NCBI GenBank assembly: GCA_937897645.1
Contig: CALCNV010000031.1
Span: forward strand, 62,001 to 126,000
Length of the DNA: 64,000 bases
From: an uncultured Lysobacteraceae bacterium
Lineage (GTDB): Bacteria; Pseudomonadota; Gammaproteobacteria; Xanthomonadales; Xanthomonadaceae
Direction: 5' to 3'
This document shows positions 27,714 to 35,465 of the stretch, one piece after another (positions within the stretch are counted from its first letter, which is position 1; each line of letters starts with the position of its first letter). A program made the translations under genes and the position numbers. Under the pieces are notes generated by a model. The model saw only the letters and a list, made by a program, of their open reading frames with translations, ran no database searches and was not told the DNA's origin.

Positions 27714-27788
27714 TGGCAGCCCCGGAAGGATTCGAACCTCCGAATGCCTGAGTCAGAGTCAGGTGCCTTACCGCTTGGCGACGGGGCT
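27714..27788 (-). tRNA. tRNA-Gln (anticodon CTG)
   Basis: 75 bases including an encoded CCA. The acceptor arms are AGCCCCG and CGGGGCT. The anticodon stem CCTGA/TCAGG encloses CTCTGAC, giving anticodon CTG for CAG codons. The T arm has GGTTCGAATCC. It follows the rpsI gene on the same strand by nine bases and may be transcribed with rplM-rpsI. Confidence 0.95.
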
Positions 27789-27797
27789 GTAGTGCTA

Positions 27798-28190
27798 TTA
27801 ACGCTTCGAGAACTGGGTGGCGCGACGTGCTTTGTGCAGGCCGACCTTCTTGCGCTCGACTTCGCGCGCATCGCGAGTCATGAAACCGGCCTTGCGCAGT
27901 TCGCTCTTCAGCGTTTCATCGTATTCCACCAGCGCGCGGGCGATGCCCAAGCGGATGGCGCCGGCCTGGCCGGTGGTGCCGCCGCCGATGGCGGTGACCT
28001 TGATGTCGAAGGTTTCGGTGTTCTTGGTCAGCTCCAGCGGCTGGCGCACGATCATGCGGCCGGTTTCGCGGCCGAAGAACTCGTCCAGCGGACGACCATT
28101 GACGGTGATGTTGCCGGTGCCCTTGCGCAGGAACACGCGGGCGGTGGAGGACTTGCGACGGCCAGTGCCGTAATTCTGGGTAATTGCCAT
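27798..28190 (-). CDS. rpsI: 30S ribosomal protein S9
   Basis: 130 residues, the normal bacterial length. It begins with YGTGRRKSSTARVFL and ends with KARRATQFSKR, the basic C-terminal tail that reaches the P-site tRNA in the 30S subunit. It follows rplM by two bases in the standard rplM-rpsI operon. Confidence 0.98.
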   Translation of the reverse strand: MAITQNYGTGRRKSSTARVFLRKGTGNITVNGRPLDEFFGRETGRMIVRQPLELTKNTETFDIKVTAIGGGTTGQAGAIRLGIARALVEYDETLKSELRKAGFMTRDAREVERKKVGLHKARRATQFSKR

Positions 28191-28192
28191 GA

Positions 28193-28621
28193 TCAGATAT
28201 CCAGGACTTGCGGCTGCTGGGCGGCGTGCGGGTGGTTGGGGCCTGCGTAGACCTTGAGCTTGCGGTACATCTCGCGGCCCAGGGTGTTCTTCGGCAGCAT
28301 GCCCTTGACGGCGATCTCGATCACGCGCTCGGGGTGACGCTCCAGCGCTTGCGCCAGGGTCTCGGTCTTCAGGTTGCCGATGTAGCCGGTGAAGCGGTGG
28401 TACTTCTTGTCGGCCAGCTTGTTGCCGGTCACGTGGATCTTCTCGGCATTGATCACCACCAGGTAATCGCCGGTATCAACGTGCGGGGTGTAGACGGGCT
28501 TGTGCTTGCCGCGGAGGCGGCGGGCCAGCTCGGTGGACAGGCGACCCAGGGTCTTGCCTGCGGCGTCGACGACGTACCAGTCACGCTGGACGGTCTCGGA
28601 CTTGGCGCTAAACGTATTCAT
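28193..28621 (-). CDS. rplM: 50S ribosomal protein L13
   Basis: 142 residues from the ATG at 28621, the exact family length; longer frames to 28996 are not real. Typical segments are RDWYVVDAAGKTLGRLST, DYLVVINAEKIHVTG and VKGMLPKNTLGREMYRKL. It is an early assembly protein of the 50S subunit. The divergent coq7 gene starts 203 bases away; that gap must hold both promoters. Confidence 0.97.
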   Translation of the reverse strand: MNTFSAKSETVQRDWYVVDAAGKTLGRLSTELARRLRGKHKPVYTPHVDTGDYLVVINAEKIHVTGNKLADKKYHRFTGYIGNLKTETLAQALERHPERVIEIAVKGMLPKNTLGREMYRKLKVYAGPNHPHAAQQPQVLDI

Positions 28622-28823
28622 GAAGGAGCTCGATGTTGTTTGGTCGGGCGGATTGCGCCGGGAAATCCCGTGCGGAACTTTGCCACGCGTTGTAAGGGTG
28701 GAACGAAAGAGGCGGGATTGTACGTACCGGCGTGCTGCATTGCAAGCAAACCCGAGGCCCCGACAGGAGGGCAAGGGCGCCCGGCCGGCAGACTCCGAGC
28801 CCGGCACCCGGCACAATACCGCC

Positions 28824-29465
28824 ATGATCTCCCGCGCCCTCTCCCCCCTCGACCGCCTGCTGGTCGATGCCCAGAATGCCTTGTCCACCCTGGCCGGCAA
28901 GCCCCTCGCCCGCCGCCCCAATCCGGCCGGCAGTACGCCGGACGTGGAACTGGACCCCGCCGAGCGCCGCCACGCGGCCGGGCTGATGCGCATCAACCAC
29001 GTCGGCGAAATCTGCGCCCAAGGGCTCTATTACGGCCAGGCCGCCGTGGCACGTGACCCGCAGACCCGCGAACACCTGCTGGAAGCCGCCCAAGAGGAGA
29101 CCGACCACCTGGCCTGGTGCGGTGAACGCCTGGACGAGCTGGGCAGTCGCCCCAGTCTGTTCAACCCGCTCTGGTACGCCGGCAGCTATTCGCTGGGCGT
29201 GCTGGCCGGGCTACGCGGCGACGGCTGGAACCTGGGCTTCGTGGTGGAAACCGAACACCAGGTCGAAGCCCACCTGGACGAACACCTGCAGACCCTGCCC
29301 GAAGCCGACCTGCGCAGTCGCGAAATCATCAAGGTGATGAAAGCCGATGAAGCCCGCCATGCCGACCACGCCGAACAGGCCGGCGCGAAGGTCCTGCCAC
29401 AGCCAATCCCGCAACTGATGACCTCTGCCTCCAACCTGATGAAGGCCGTGGCTTACCGCCTTTGA
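28824..29465 (+). CDS. coq7: 2-polyprenyl-3-methyl-6-methoxy-1,4-benzoquinol hydroxylase (Coq7-type)
   Basis: 213 residues from the ATG at 28824. It has the di-iron ligands of the family: E in RINHVGEICAQGLYYG, EETDHLAWC, ETEHQVEAHL and DEARHADHA. It hydroxylates demethoxyubiquinol in ubiquinone synthesis at the inner membrane. It is divergent from rplM-rpsI. Upstream frames from 28500 are antisense to rplM and were not used. Confidence 0.93.
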   Translation: MISRALSPLDRLLVDAQNALSTLAGKPLARRPNPAGSTPDVELDPAERRHAAGLMRINHVGEICAQGLYYGQAAVARDPQTREHLLEAAQEETDHLAWCGERLDELGSRPSLFNPLWYAGSYSLGVLAGLRGDGWNLGFVVETEHQVEAHLDEHLQTLPEADLRSREIIKVMKADEARHADHAEQAGAKVLPQPIPQLMTSASNLMKAVAYRL

Positions 29466-29473
29466 AAGGTCGC

Positions 29474-29632
29474 GTAGGAGCGACGTGAGTCGCGACTGAA
29501 ACCCGGATCGTTGGACGCGGATCAAGGCCGATAACGGCGGAACAAGAAACGCTTGATCAAATTTCATCCGCATCGATCCGTGTCCTGCACGCTTTTGAAT
29601 TTCACAGTCGCGACTTACGTCGCGCTCCTACG
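29474..29632. repeat. REP-like inverted pair, TAGGAGCGACGTGAGTCGCGA family, with an inner element
   Basis: GTAGGAGCGACGTGAGTCGC at 29474 is mirrored by GCGACTTACGTCGCGCTCCTAC ending at 29632 (given here only by its ends). Between the arms lies a second repeat at 29511-29585 related to 26543-26629. Other pairs of the outer family are at 39872-39956 and 49080-49169. Confidence 0.8.
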
Positions 29633-29640
29633 CGCGCACC

Positions 29641-29961
29641 TCACGCCGGCGAAAACAGCTTCAGACCGATCACGCCCGCGACGATCAGCGCGATACAGCC
29701 CAGTCGCGCCGGCGAAGCGCTTTCCGAGAACAGCACCACGCCCAGCGTCGCCACGCCCACTGCACCAATGCCTGTCCACACGGCATAGGCGGTGCCTACG
29801 GGAATCGTGCGCAGGGCCTGGGTCAGCAGCCACAGGCTGATGCCAGCCGCGACGATGGTGCCCACGCTGGGCCACAACCGGGTGAAGCCTTCGGTGTACT
29901 TCAGGCCGATGGCGAAGCCGATCTCGAAGATCCCGGCGAGCAACAAATAAATCCAGGGCAT
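29641..29961 (-). CDS. gdx: SMR-family guanidinium exporter (Gdx/SugE subtype)
   Basis: 106 residues from the ATG at 29961, which has GGAGG nine bases upstream. Four membrane helices. It carries the Gdx signature: Glu in GIFEIGFAIGLKYTEGF, then RLWPS, PVGTAYAVWTGIGAVG and SESASPARL, close to E. coli SugE. Gdx proteins export guanidinium in exchange for protons, working as antiparallel dimers in the inner membrane. The leader on the same strand (29994-30077) has the two ACGR hairpins of a guanidine-II riboswitch, which supports this substrate. Confidence 0.93.
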   Translation of the reverse strand: MPWIYLLLAGIFEIGFAIGLKYTEGFTRLWPSVGTIVAAGISLWLLTQALRTIPVGTAYAVWTGIGAVGVATLGVVLFSESASPARLGCIALIVAGVIGLKLFSPA

Positions 29962-29993
29962 GGTGTTCTCCTCCACTGCAGGTGCATGAAACG

Positions 29994-30024
29994 AAAAACG
30001 GCCCGGGGCTTGCGCCACGGACCG
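29994..30024 (-). terminator. Leader terminator of gdx
   Basis: CGGTCCG.GGC and GCC.CGGGCCG pair (one T-C mismatch, one G-T pair) around a GCAA tetraloop, followed by five T. It lies between the second ACGR hairpin and the gdx ribosome-binding site. Confidence 0.8.
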
Positions 30025-30077
30025 CCGTCGGTCGTTGGGTTCGCAAGCCAGCAGCGCCTGCGTGCGGGTCGTCCCGC
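29994..30077 (-). promoter_or_regulatory. Guanidine-II (mini-ykkC) riboswitch with terminator-type expression platform
   Basis: On the minus strand hairpin one is GCGGG-ACGA-CCCGC (30077-30064) and hairpin two is GACCG-ACGG-CGGTC (30033-30020), with a 30-base linker. Two hairpins with ACGR loops define this class. The 3' arm of hairpin two (30024-30020) is also the base of a terminator (30024-29999) with a GCAA loop and TTTTT at 29998-29994. The linker also holds GGCTTGCG (30049-30042), complementary to CGCAAGCC inside the terminator (30014-30007). Ligand binding to hairpin two would block the terminator and turn gdx on. Confidence 0.85.
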
Positions 30078-30136
30078 GTTTTCTTCCAAGGCTGCAGGAT
30101 AGTCCTGCAAACCTTGATCAGGTGTAACCCGATCGC

Positions 30137-30931
30137 TTACTCGACCAGGTTGCGCCCGTGGAACAGCTCTTCGATCTCGCGCTTCAGCAGCGCCTCGATC
30201 TTCATGCGCTCCTTGAACGACAGATTCTTGGCCTTTTCCTCGAACAGGTACTGGTCCAGGTCGAAATCCTTCAGGTGCATCTTGGTGTGGAAGATGTTTT
30301 CCTGGTAGACGTTGACGTCGAACATCTCGTAGCGCGACTTGATGTTCTTGGCCAGGAAGTCCTGGATCGTATTGATCTTGTGGTCAATGTAGTGCTTCTT
30401 GCCCTTCACGTCGCGGGTGAAGCCACGCACGCGGTAGTCGGTCACCACGATGTCGGATTCGAAGCTTTCGATCAGGTAGTTCAGCGCCTTCAGCGGCGAG
30501 ATCACGCCACACGTCGCCACGTCGATATCCGCACGGAAGGTGGCGATGCCGTGCTGCGGATGCGTTTCCGGATACGTATGGACGGTGATGTGGCTCTTGT
30601 CCATGTGCGCGACCACGGCGTCGGAAATGATTTCCTTGCCGGCCAGCTTCTTGTCGATCACCGGCTCTTCGGAGATCAGGATCGTCACCGAGGCACCCTG
30701 CGGGTCGTAGTCCTGGCGGGCCACGTTGAGGATGTTGGCGCCGATGATCTCGGCCACGTCGGTCAGGATCTGGGTCAGGCGGTCGGCGTTGTATTCCTCA
30801 TCGATGTACTCGATGTAGCGCTGCCGCTCTTCTTCCGAGACCGCGTAGCAGACGTCGTAGATGTTGAAACTCAAGGCCTTGGTCAGGTTGTTGAAGCCCT
30901 GGAGCCTGAGGCGCGGAAGCGGTTTGACCAC
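30137..30931 (-). CDS. speD: S-adenosylmethionine decarboxylase proenzyme
   Basis: 264 residues from a GTG at 30931, the exact length of the E. coli-type enzyme; an upstream frame to 31015 would add 28 unrelated residues. It begins VVKPLPRLRLQGFNNLTKAL. The self-cleavage site is in DKSHITVHTYPETHP, where the Ser becomes the pyruvoyl cofactor. It supplies decarboxylated SAM for spermidine synthesis. It is divergent from clp, as in Xanthomonas, and is followed by the gdx leader on the same strand. Confidence 0.95.
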   Translation of the reverse strand: MVKPLPRLRLQGFNNLTKALSFNIYDVCYAVSEEERQRYIEYIDEEYNADRLTQILTDVAEIIGANILNVARQDYDPQGASVTILISEEPVIDKKLAGKEIISDAVVAHMDKSHITVHTYPETHPQHGIATFRADIDVATCGVISPLKALNYLIESFESDIVVTDYRVRGFTRDVKGKKHYIDHKINTIQDFLAKNIKSRYEMFDVNVYQENIFHTKMHLKDFDLDQYLFEEKAKNLSFKERMKIEALLKREIEELFHGRNLVE

Positions 30932-31093
30932 GGCGGTGAACCCTATGGGGGAAGCAGCAAGGGGCGCGATTATGCGGCAAATGCGATGACAGCGGAATGT
31001 CCTTCTGGACGGCATCTGGAAGGAGTTGGCCGATGTTTGCCGTTGCGCACGTATTCAGACTAAGCTTGCCGGACTAACCACTCAAAATCCCCC

Positions 31094-31780
31094 ATGAGCC
31101 TTGGTACCCCGATCTCCAATCCCGCGCGCATCGCCGCCAGCCCGCTGACGCCCGACGCCGCGACCATCGAACGCTTCCTGGCCCACTGCCACCGCCGCCG
31201 CTACCCGGCGCGCGCGGACGTGTTCCGACCCGGCGACCCGGCCGGCACCCTGTATTACGTGGTCAGTGGCTCGGTCAGCATCATCACCGAGGAAGAAGAC
31301 GACCGCGAGCTGGTCCTGGGCTATTTCGGCACCGGCGAATTCGTGGGGGAAATGGGTCTGTTCATCGAATCCGACCGCCGCGAAGTGATCCTGCGCACCC
31401 GCACCCAGTGCGAATTGGCCGAGATCAGCTACGAGCGCCTGCACCAGCTGTTCACCGGCACGTTGGTGGCGGATGCGCCGCGCCTGCTGTACTCGATCGG
31501 CTCCCAGCTGTCGCGCCGCCTGCTGGACACCAGCCGCAAGGCCAGCCGCCTGGCCTTCCTGGACGTGACCGACCGCATCGTGCGCACCCTGCACGACCTG
31601 GCCCGCGAGCCGGAAGCCATGAGCCATCCGCAGGGCACCCAACTTCGAGTTTCGCGCCAGGAGCTGGCCCGGCTGGTCGGTTGCTCGCGCGAGATGGCCG
31701 GCCGCGTACTCAAGAAGCAGCAGGCCGACGGTGTGCTGCACGCCCGTGGCAAGACGGTGGTGCTGTTCGGCACGCGCTGA
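31094..31780 (+). CDS. clp: CRP-like regulator Clp
   Basis: 228 residues. The cyclic-nucleotide-binding fold reads FRPGDPAGTLYYVVSGSVSI and FGTGEFVGEMGLF. The C-terminal winged helix has SRQELARLVGCSREMAGRVLKKL-type recognition helix (here VLKKQQADG). In Xanthomonas Clp binds DNA in the apo form and is released by cyclic di-GMP. It controls virulence, exoenzyme and polysaccharide genes. The length and the neighbouring speD fit this orthologue rather than a general FNR-like protein. Confidence 0.93.
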   Translation: MSLGTPISNPARIAASPLTPDAATIERFLAHCHRRRYPARADVFRPGDPAGTLYYVVSGSVSIITEEEDDRELVLGYFGTGEFVGEMGLFIESDRREVILRTRTQCELAEISYERLHQLFTGTLVADAPRLLYSIGSQLSRRLLDTSRKASRLAFLDVTDRIVRTLHDLAREPEAMSHPQGTQLRVSRQELARLVGCSREMAGRVLKKQQADGVLHARGKTVVLFGTR

Positions 31781-31800
31781 GTCCGGGATTCTGGAATTGG

Positions 31801-31829
31801 AAAAGGCGGGCTTCGGCCCGCTTTTTCTT
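31801..31829 (+). terminator. Rho-independent terminator of clp
   Basis: GCGGGC-TTCG-GCCCGC forms a tight stem with a TTCG tetraloop, preceded by an A-run and followed by TTTTTCTTT. It begins 21 bases after the clp stop. Confidence 0.9.
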
Positions 31830-31889
31830 TGGCTGACGAAACCACCCGGCAACGCTACCCTTTGGCAACCACCATTCCGAGGTCCACGT

Positions 31890-32267
31890 ATGCAATGTCC
31901 GAAGTGCTCGAACGAAATGTCCGAAGTGCCAAATCTTCCGGCCAAGGCCTCACGTTGCACCCACTGCAACGGCGTGTGGCTTGAAATGCTGGCTGAGCTA
32001 CAACTGGCTCCTTTCGTCGCGCAAATCGATACCGGCAGCGTTGAACAAGGCCGGGAATACAACCGCGTCGATCGCATCCACTGCCCGGCATGCCCCGGAG
32101 AGCAGGACCTCATCCGCATGGTCGATCCACAGCAGCCGCACCTCTGGTTCGAGAGCTGCCAAAGCTGCTTCGGTCGTTTCTATGACGCTGGCGAGTTCAC
32201 GGACCTGACCGAACACAGTTTCATCGAGTGGTTCAACGACCTGGATGCACCGGCCCGACCGCTCTAG
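31890..32267 (+). CDS. Zinc-ribbon (zf-TFIIB type) small protein
   Basis: 125 residues from the ATG at 31890. Two Cys pairs form an N-terminal ribbon (CPKCSNEMSE, CTHCNGVWLE), the latter matching the CxxCxGxWLD/E core of the zf-TFIIB family. A second set follows (CPACPG, CQSCFGRFYDAGE). The role of this family in bacteria is unclear. It has its own position after the clp terminator and converges with the HAD gene. Confidence 0.8.
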   Translation: MQCPKCSNEMSEVPNLPAKASRCTHCNGVWLEMLAELQLAPFVAQIDTGSVEQGREYNRVDRIHCPACPGEQDLIRMVDPQQPHLWFESCQSCFGRFYDAGEFTDLTEHSFIEWFNDLDAPARPL

Positions 32268-32309
32268 GCCGGACATCGGGCAGATCCCTGGAGTGGGCCT
32301 TGGCCCACC

Positions 32310-33038
32310 CTACGCGACCGGATCGCCTGCCCTGCTCTTGCAACCCCAGTTGAGGATCGGCGTGCCGGGCGGCAGCACGCGACGGAACATCTCCACGCGC
32401 TTGGCCTTGGGATTCACCACGACCGGCGCGCGCGCCGCCAGCAGCAAGGGCAAATCCGCGCTGCTGTCGGAATAGGCGATGGCGATCTCGCCATAGCCAC
32501 GCTCCTTCAACATCGTCACCTTTTCCTCGTTGTGGCAATGCCGGCGCGCGCCCATGGCGCCGAAGCGCGGGCCGACGGTCGTGCCGATCACTGGCACGTC
32601 CTGGTGGGTGACGAAAGCGAGGATGGCGCGCGCCAGTTCCGGCGGCGCGCCGGTGGCAATCACCACGCGATCACCGGCAGCGCGGTGTCCGCGCAGCACG
32701 TCCAGCGCGATTGGCAGCAGGCGCTGGCGGATTTCATCCTGGTGCGTGGCCACGTACAGGTCCAGCATGGAATCGAAACTGCGTCGACCGTGCAGGCCGA
32801 AGGTACCGATCCACACGTAGCCGGTGATGCCGCGACGGCGCGACGGCAGGAATGCCACCATCGGCCCCAGCACGGGCGTCGCCACCAGCGCCACCAGCAT
32901 GCGCAGCGGATTGCGCTTCAGCAGCCACTTCAACACGTGGCCGAAGGAATCGCCGTCGTACAGCGTGTGGTCGAAATCGAAGACGACCGCCGGCGCTTCG
33001 GCGCGCGGCGTCGGGTAAGGCTGCGTGGCTTCACTCAT
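32310..33038 (-). CDS. HAD-IB family phosphatase
   Basis: 242 residues from the ATG at 33038, overlapping trpC by eight bases, so it is probably co-transcribed with the trp genes. Motif I is VVFDFDHTLYDGDS with the two catalytic Asp; motif II is VIATGAPP; motifs III and IV are EEKV and AYSDSSADLPLL. The cap region suggests the SerB-like HAD-IB subclass. Substrate is unknown. Confidence 0.85.
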   Translation of the reverse strand: MSEATQPYPTPRAEAPAVVFDFDHTLYDGDSFGHVLKWLLKRNPLRMLVALVATPVLGPMVAFLPSRRRGITGYVWIGTFGLHGRRSFDSMLDLYVATHQDEIRQRLLPIALDVLRGHRAAGDRVVIATGAPPELARAILAFVTHQDVPVIGTTVGPRFGAMGARRHCHNEEKVTMLKERGYGEIAIAYSDSSADLPLLLAARAPVVVNPKAKRVEMFRRVLPPGTPILNWGCKSRAGDPVA

Positions 33039-33828
33039 ACGGGAAGAATAACTGACGCAGCGCATCGCCCGGCTCGTCGGCGCGCATGAAAGTTTCACCG
33101 ACCAGGAAGGCGTTGACGCCAGCCTCGCGCATCGTGGCGACATCCTGCGCCACCACGATGCCGCTCTCGGTGACCAGCAGGCGATCCCTCGGCACCGCGT
33201 CCTTCATCGCCAGCGTGTTCTCCAGCGACACTTCGAAGGTGCGCAGGTTGCGGTTGTTGATGCCGATCAGCGGCACAGGCACCTGCAGTGCGCGCTCCAG
33301 TTCGTCGATGTCGTGCACTTCCACCAGCACGTCCATGTCCAGTTGCATGGCAAGGCCGGACAGTTCGACCAGTTGGGTGTCGTCCAGCGCCGCCACGATC
33401 AGCAGGATGCAGTCCGCGCCCAGCACGCGCGCTTCGTACACCTGGTAGGGGTCGACGGTGAAGTCCTTGCGCAGCACCGGCAAGGTGCAGGCCTCGCGCG
33501 CCTGCTGCAGGTAGGCATCCGCACCCTGGAAGAAATCCACGTCAGTCAACACCGACAGGCAGGCCGCGCCACCGAATTCGTAGCTCATCGCGATTTCCGC
33601 CGGACGGAAATCCGGGCGGATCACGCCCTTGGACGGGCTGGCCTTCTTGATTTCGGCAATCACCGCCGCATCACCGGTTGCGATGCGTTCGACCAGGGCA
33701 TCGGCGAAGCCGCGCACGGGCGATGCATCGCCGATGCGGGCGATGAGCTCCGCCAACGGCACGCGCGCGCTGCGCTCGGCAATTTCTTCGGCCTTGCGGG
33801 CCAGGATGGTGTTGAGGATGTCGCTCAT
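33031..33828 (-). CDS. trpC: Indole-3-glycerol-phosphate synthase
   Basis: 265 residues, a single TIM barrel without the fused TrpF domain of E. coli. The substrate-binding lysine is in AEIKKASPSKGVI, and LIGINNRNLRTFEV and VTESGIVV are further family signatures. It closes the indole ring of tryptophan. Upstream, trpD is separated by 367 bases that carry REP-like repeats. Confidence 0.95.
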   Translation of the reverse strand: MSDILNTILARKAEEIAERSARVPLAELIARIGDASPVRGFADALVERIATGDAAVIAEIKKASPSKGVIRPDFRPAEIAMSYEFGGAACLSVLTDVDFFQGADAYLQQAREACTLPVLRKDFTVDPYQVYEARVLGADCILLIVAALDDTQLVELSGLAMQLDMDVLVEVHDIDELERALQVPVPLIGINNRNLRTFEVSLENTLAMKDAVPRDRLLVTESGIVVAQDVATMREAGVNAFLVGETFMRADEPGDALRQLFFPYE

Positions 33829-33843
33829 TCAATGTCCAGTAGT

Positions 33844-33970
33844 AAGCCCCTCCCCTTGCGAAGCAGGGGGAGGTTGGGAGGGGGTTGCTCTTGGCGCAAT
33901 GGCTGGGCCGCCCAAGCGAGATCAAAAGCACCCCTCCCCAACCCTCCCCTGCTACGCAAGGGAGGGGGCA
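33844..33970. repeat. REP-like inverted pair, CCCCTCCCCTTGCGAAGCAGG family
   Basis: CCCCTCCCCTTGCGAAGCAG near 33847 is mirrored by CTGCTACGCAAGGGAGGGG ending near 33968, with GGTTGGGAGGGG/CCCCTCCCCAACC inside. A single unit of the same family is at 46736-46778. Confidence 0.75.
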
Positions 33971-34123
33971 CATTATCGCCTTGCCAGCAGCATGCGTGAT
34001 GCATTCTGATCCGCGATCTCCGAGCCGTCACACCAGCCATTCGGCTGTTGAGGGCCTCGCCAAGGCGGAAATGCTTTTAAACAGCGAAGCTGGTCAACCC
34101 AAGCACTTTGGCTTTCAATCTTT

Positions 34124-34190
34124 GTAGAGCCGAGCTTGCTCGGCTGTTTTTGCTTCACCATCAAGAGCAGCCGAGCAAGCTCGGCTCTAC
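34124..34190. repeat. REP-like inverted pair, GTAGAGCCGAGCTTGCTCGG family
   Basis: GTAGAGCCGAGCTTGCTCGG starts at 34124 and its inverse ends with CTCGGCTCTAC at 34190. Relatives are at 38775-38880, 47626-47653 and 60118-60190. Confidence 0.85.
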
Positions 34191-34195
34191 GAAAA

Positions 34196-35227
34196 TCACG
34201 GCACAAGCCGCTTCGTCACCGCCACGAACTCCTCCATCTTCTCCAACGCCGCGCCGGTAGTGATAACCTCGCGCGACATCAAGATGCCCTCTTCGATGGT
34301 CTCTGCGACACCGGCAACATACAGCGCCGCGCCCGCATTCAGCACCACGATCTCGCGCGCCGGTCCGGGGCGGTTGTCGAGTACGCCCAGCAGCATCGTC
34401 TTCGATTCCGCGGCGTCGGCCACGCGCAGGTTGCGGCTGGCGGACATGGCGATGCCGAAGTCTTCCGGGTGCAGTTCGTATTCGGTGACCACGCCATCGC
34501 GCAGTTCACCGACCAGGGTGGCCGCGCCGAGCGAGAGTTCATCCATGCCGTCACGGCCCCACACCACAAGGGCGCGTTCGGCGCCGAGCTCCTGCAGCGC
34601 GCGCGCCTGGATGCCGACCAGGTCGGGGTGGAACACGCCCATCAGGATGTTCGGTGCGCCGGCGGGATTGGTCAGTGGGCCGAGGATGTTGAAGATGGTA
34701 CGCACGCCCATTTCGCGCCGCACCGGCGCCACCACTTTCATCGCCGGGTGGTGCACGGGCGCGAACATGAAGCCGATGCCGGTGTCGGCGATGGACTGGG
34801 CCACCTGTTCCGGCTGCAGTTCGATGCTGGCGCCCAGCGCTTCCAGCACGTCGGCGCTGCCGGACTTGGACGACACGCTGCGGTTGCCGTGTTTGGCCAC
34901 GCGTGCGCCTGCCGCTGCCGCCACGAACATCGAACAAGTGGAGATGTTGAAGGTATGCGAGCCGTCACCGCCGGTGCCGACGATATCGACGAGGTTGGTC
35001 TTGTCGGGGACGTCCACCTGGCGCGAGAACTCGCGCATCACCGTAGCCGCGCCGGCAATCTCGCCGATGGTTTCCTTCTTGACGCGCAGGCCGGACAGGA
35101 TCGCGGCAGTCATGGTCGGCGAGACTTCGCCGCGCATGACCTGGCGCACCAGGTCGACCATTTCATCGTGGAAGATCTCGCGATGCTCGATGGTGCGTTG
35201 CAGGGCTTCTTGTGGGGTCATTGGCAT
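34196..35227 (-). CDS. trpD: Anthranilate phosphoribosyltransferase
   Basis: 343 residues from the ATG at 35227 (35221 also possible); the longer frame to 35299 runs into a repeat. The PRPP-binding glycine loop is DIVGTGGDGSHTFNIST, and KHGNRSVSSKSGSADVLEALG, cited as KHGNRSVSSKSGSAD, is the anthranilate site. It transfers a phosphoribosyl group to anthranilate, the second step from chorismate to tryptophan. Confidence 0.95.
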   Translation of the reverse strand: MPMTPQEALQRTIEHREIFHDEMVDLVRQVMRGEVSPTMTAAILSGLRVKKETIGEIAGAATVMREFSRQVDVPDKTNLVDIVGTGGDGSHTFNISTCSMFVAAAAGARVAKHGNRSVSSKSGSADVLEALGASIELQPEQVAQSIADTGIGFMFAPVHHPAMKVVAPVRREMGVRTIFNILGPLTNPAGAPNILMGVFHPDLVGIQARALQELGAERALVVWGRDGMDELSLGAATLVGELRDGVVTEYELHPEDFGIAMSASRNLRVADAAESKTMLLGVLDNRPGPAREIVVLNAGAALYVAGVAETIEEGILMSREVITTGAALEKMEEFVAVTKRLVP

Positions 35228-35239
35228 ATCTTGTTCTCG

Positions 35240-35312
35240 GTAGGAGCGCCCCATGTGCGCGAGCCTTTTGTTTTTCCAGCAGGTAGAGCTCGCGCCCATG
35301 GGGCGCTCCTAC
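35240..35312. repeat. REP-like inverted pair, GTAGGAGCGCCCCATG family
   Basis: GTAGGAGCGCCCCATGTGCG at 35240 is mirrored by CCCATGGGGCGCTCCTAC ending at 35312. It lies 13 bases upstream of the trpD start. Relatives: 40081-40155, 61618-61698, 62113-62193, and a copy inside the E2 gene. Confidence 0.85.
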
Positions 35313-35319
35313 ATTTCTG

Positions 35320-35440
35320 TCGTCATCCCAGCGAACGCTGGGATCCATTTTGATTCTGATCTTGCTCTTGCTTTACCACCTTGCAACTGAAGATCAAGTG
35401 CAAGATCAAAATGGGTCCCAGCGTTCGCTGGGATGACGAA
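35320..35440. repeat. REP-like inverted pair, CCCAGCGAACGCTGGG variant
   Basis: TCGTCATCCCAGCGAACGC at 35320 is mirrored by GCGTTCGCTGGGATGACGA ending at 35439. It is a variant of the CCCGCGAAGGCGGG family and lies between trpG and trpD. Confidence 0.75.
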
Positions 35441-35465
35441 CTGTTTTTTCTGTTTTCGATTGGCT

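Larger units (their letters stand above)
33829..34195. other. Repeat-filled gap between trpD and trpC
   Basis: 367 bases with two different inverted repeat pairs (33844-33970 and 34124-34190). No gene is seen. The gap interrupts the otherwise compact trp gene run. Confidence 0.75.

Noticed and set aside
30093..30109. Third hairpin TGCAGGA-CTA-TCCTGCA as part of the guanidine riboswitch
   Set aside because: Its loop lacks the ACGR consensus. The two hairpins downstream already make a full guanidine-II element, so I left it out of the feature.
33844..34190. CRISPR-like array
   Set aside because: The repeats are palindromic pairs of two unrelated families without regular spacing or unique spacers, and no cas gene is present.
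34136..35353. 405-residue plus-strand frame
   Set aside because: Antisense of trpD and its flanking repeats, without family motifs.
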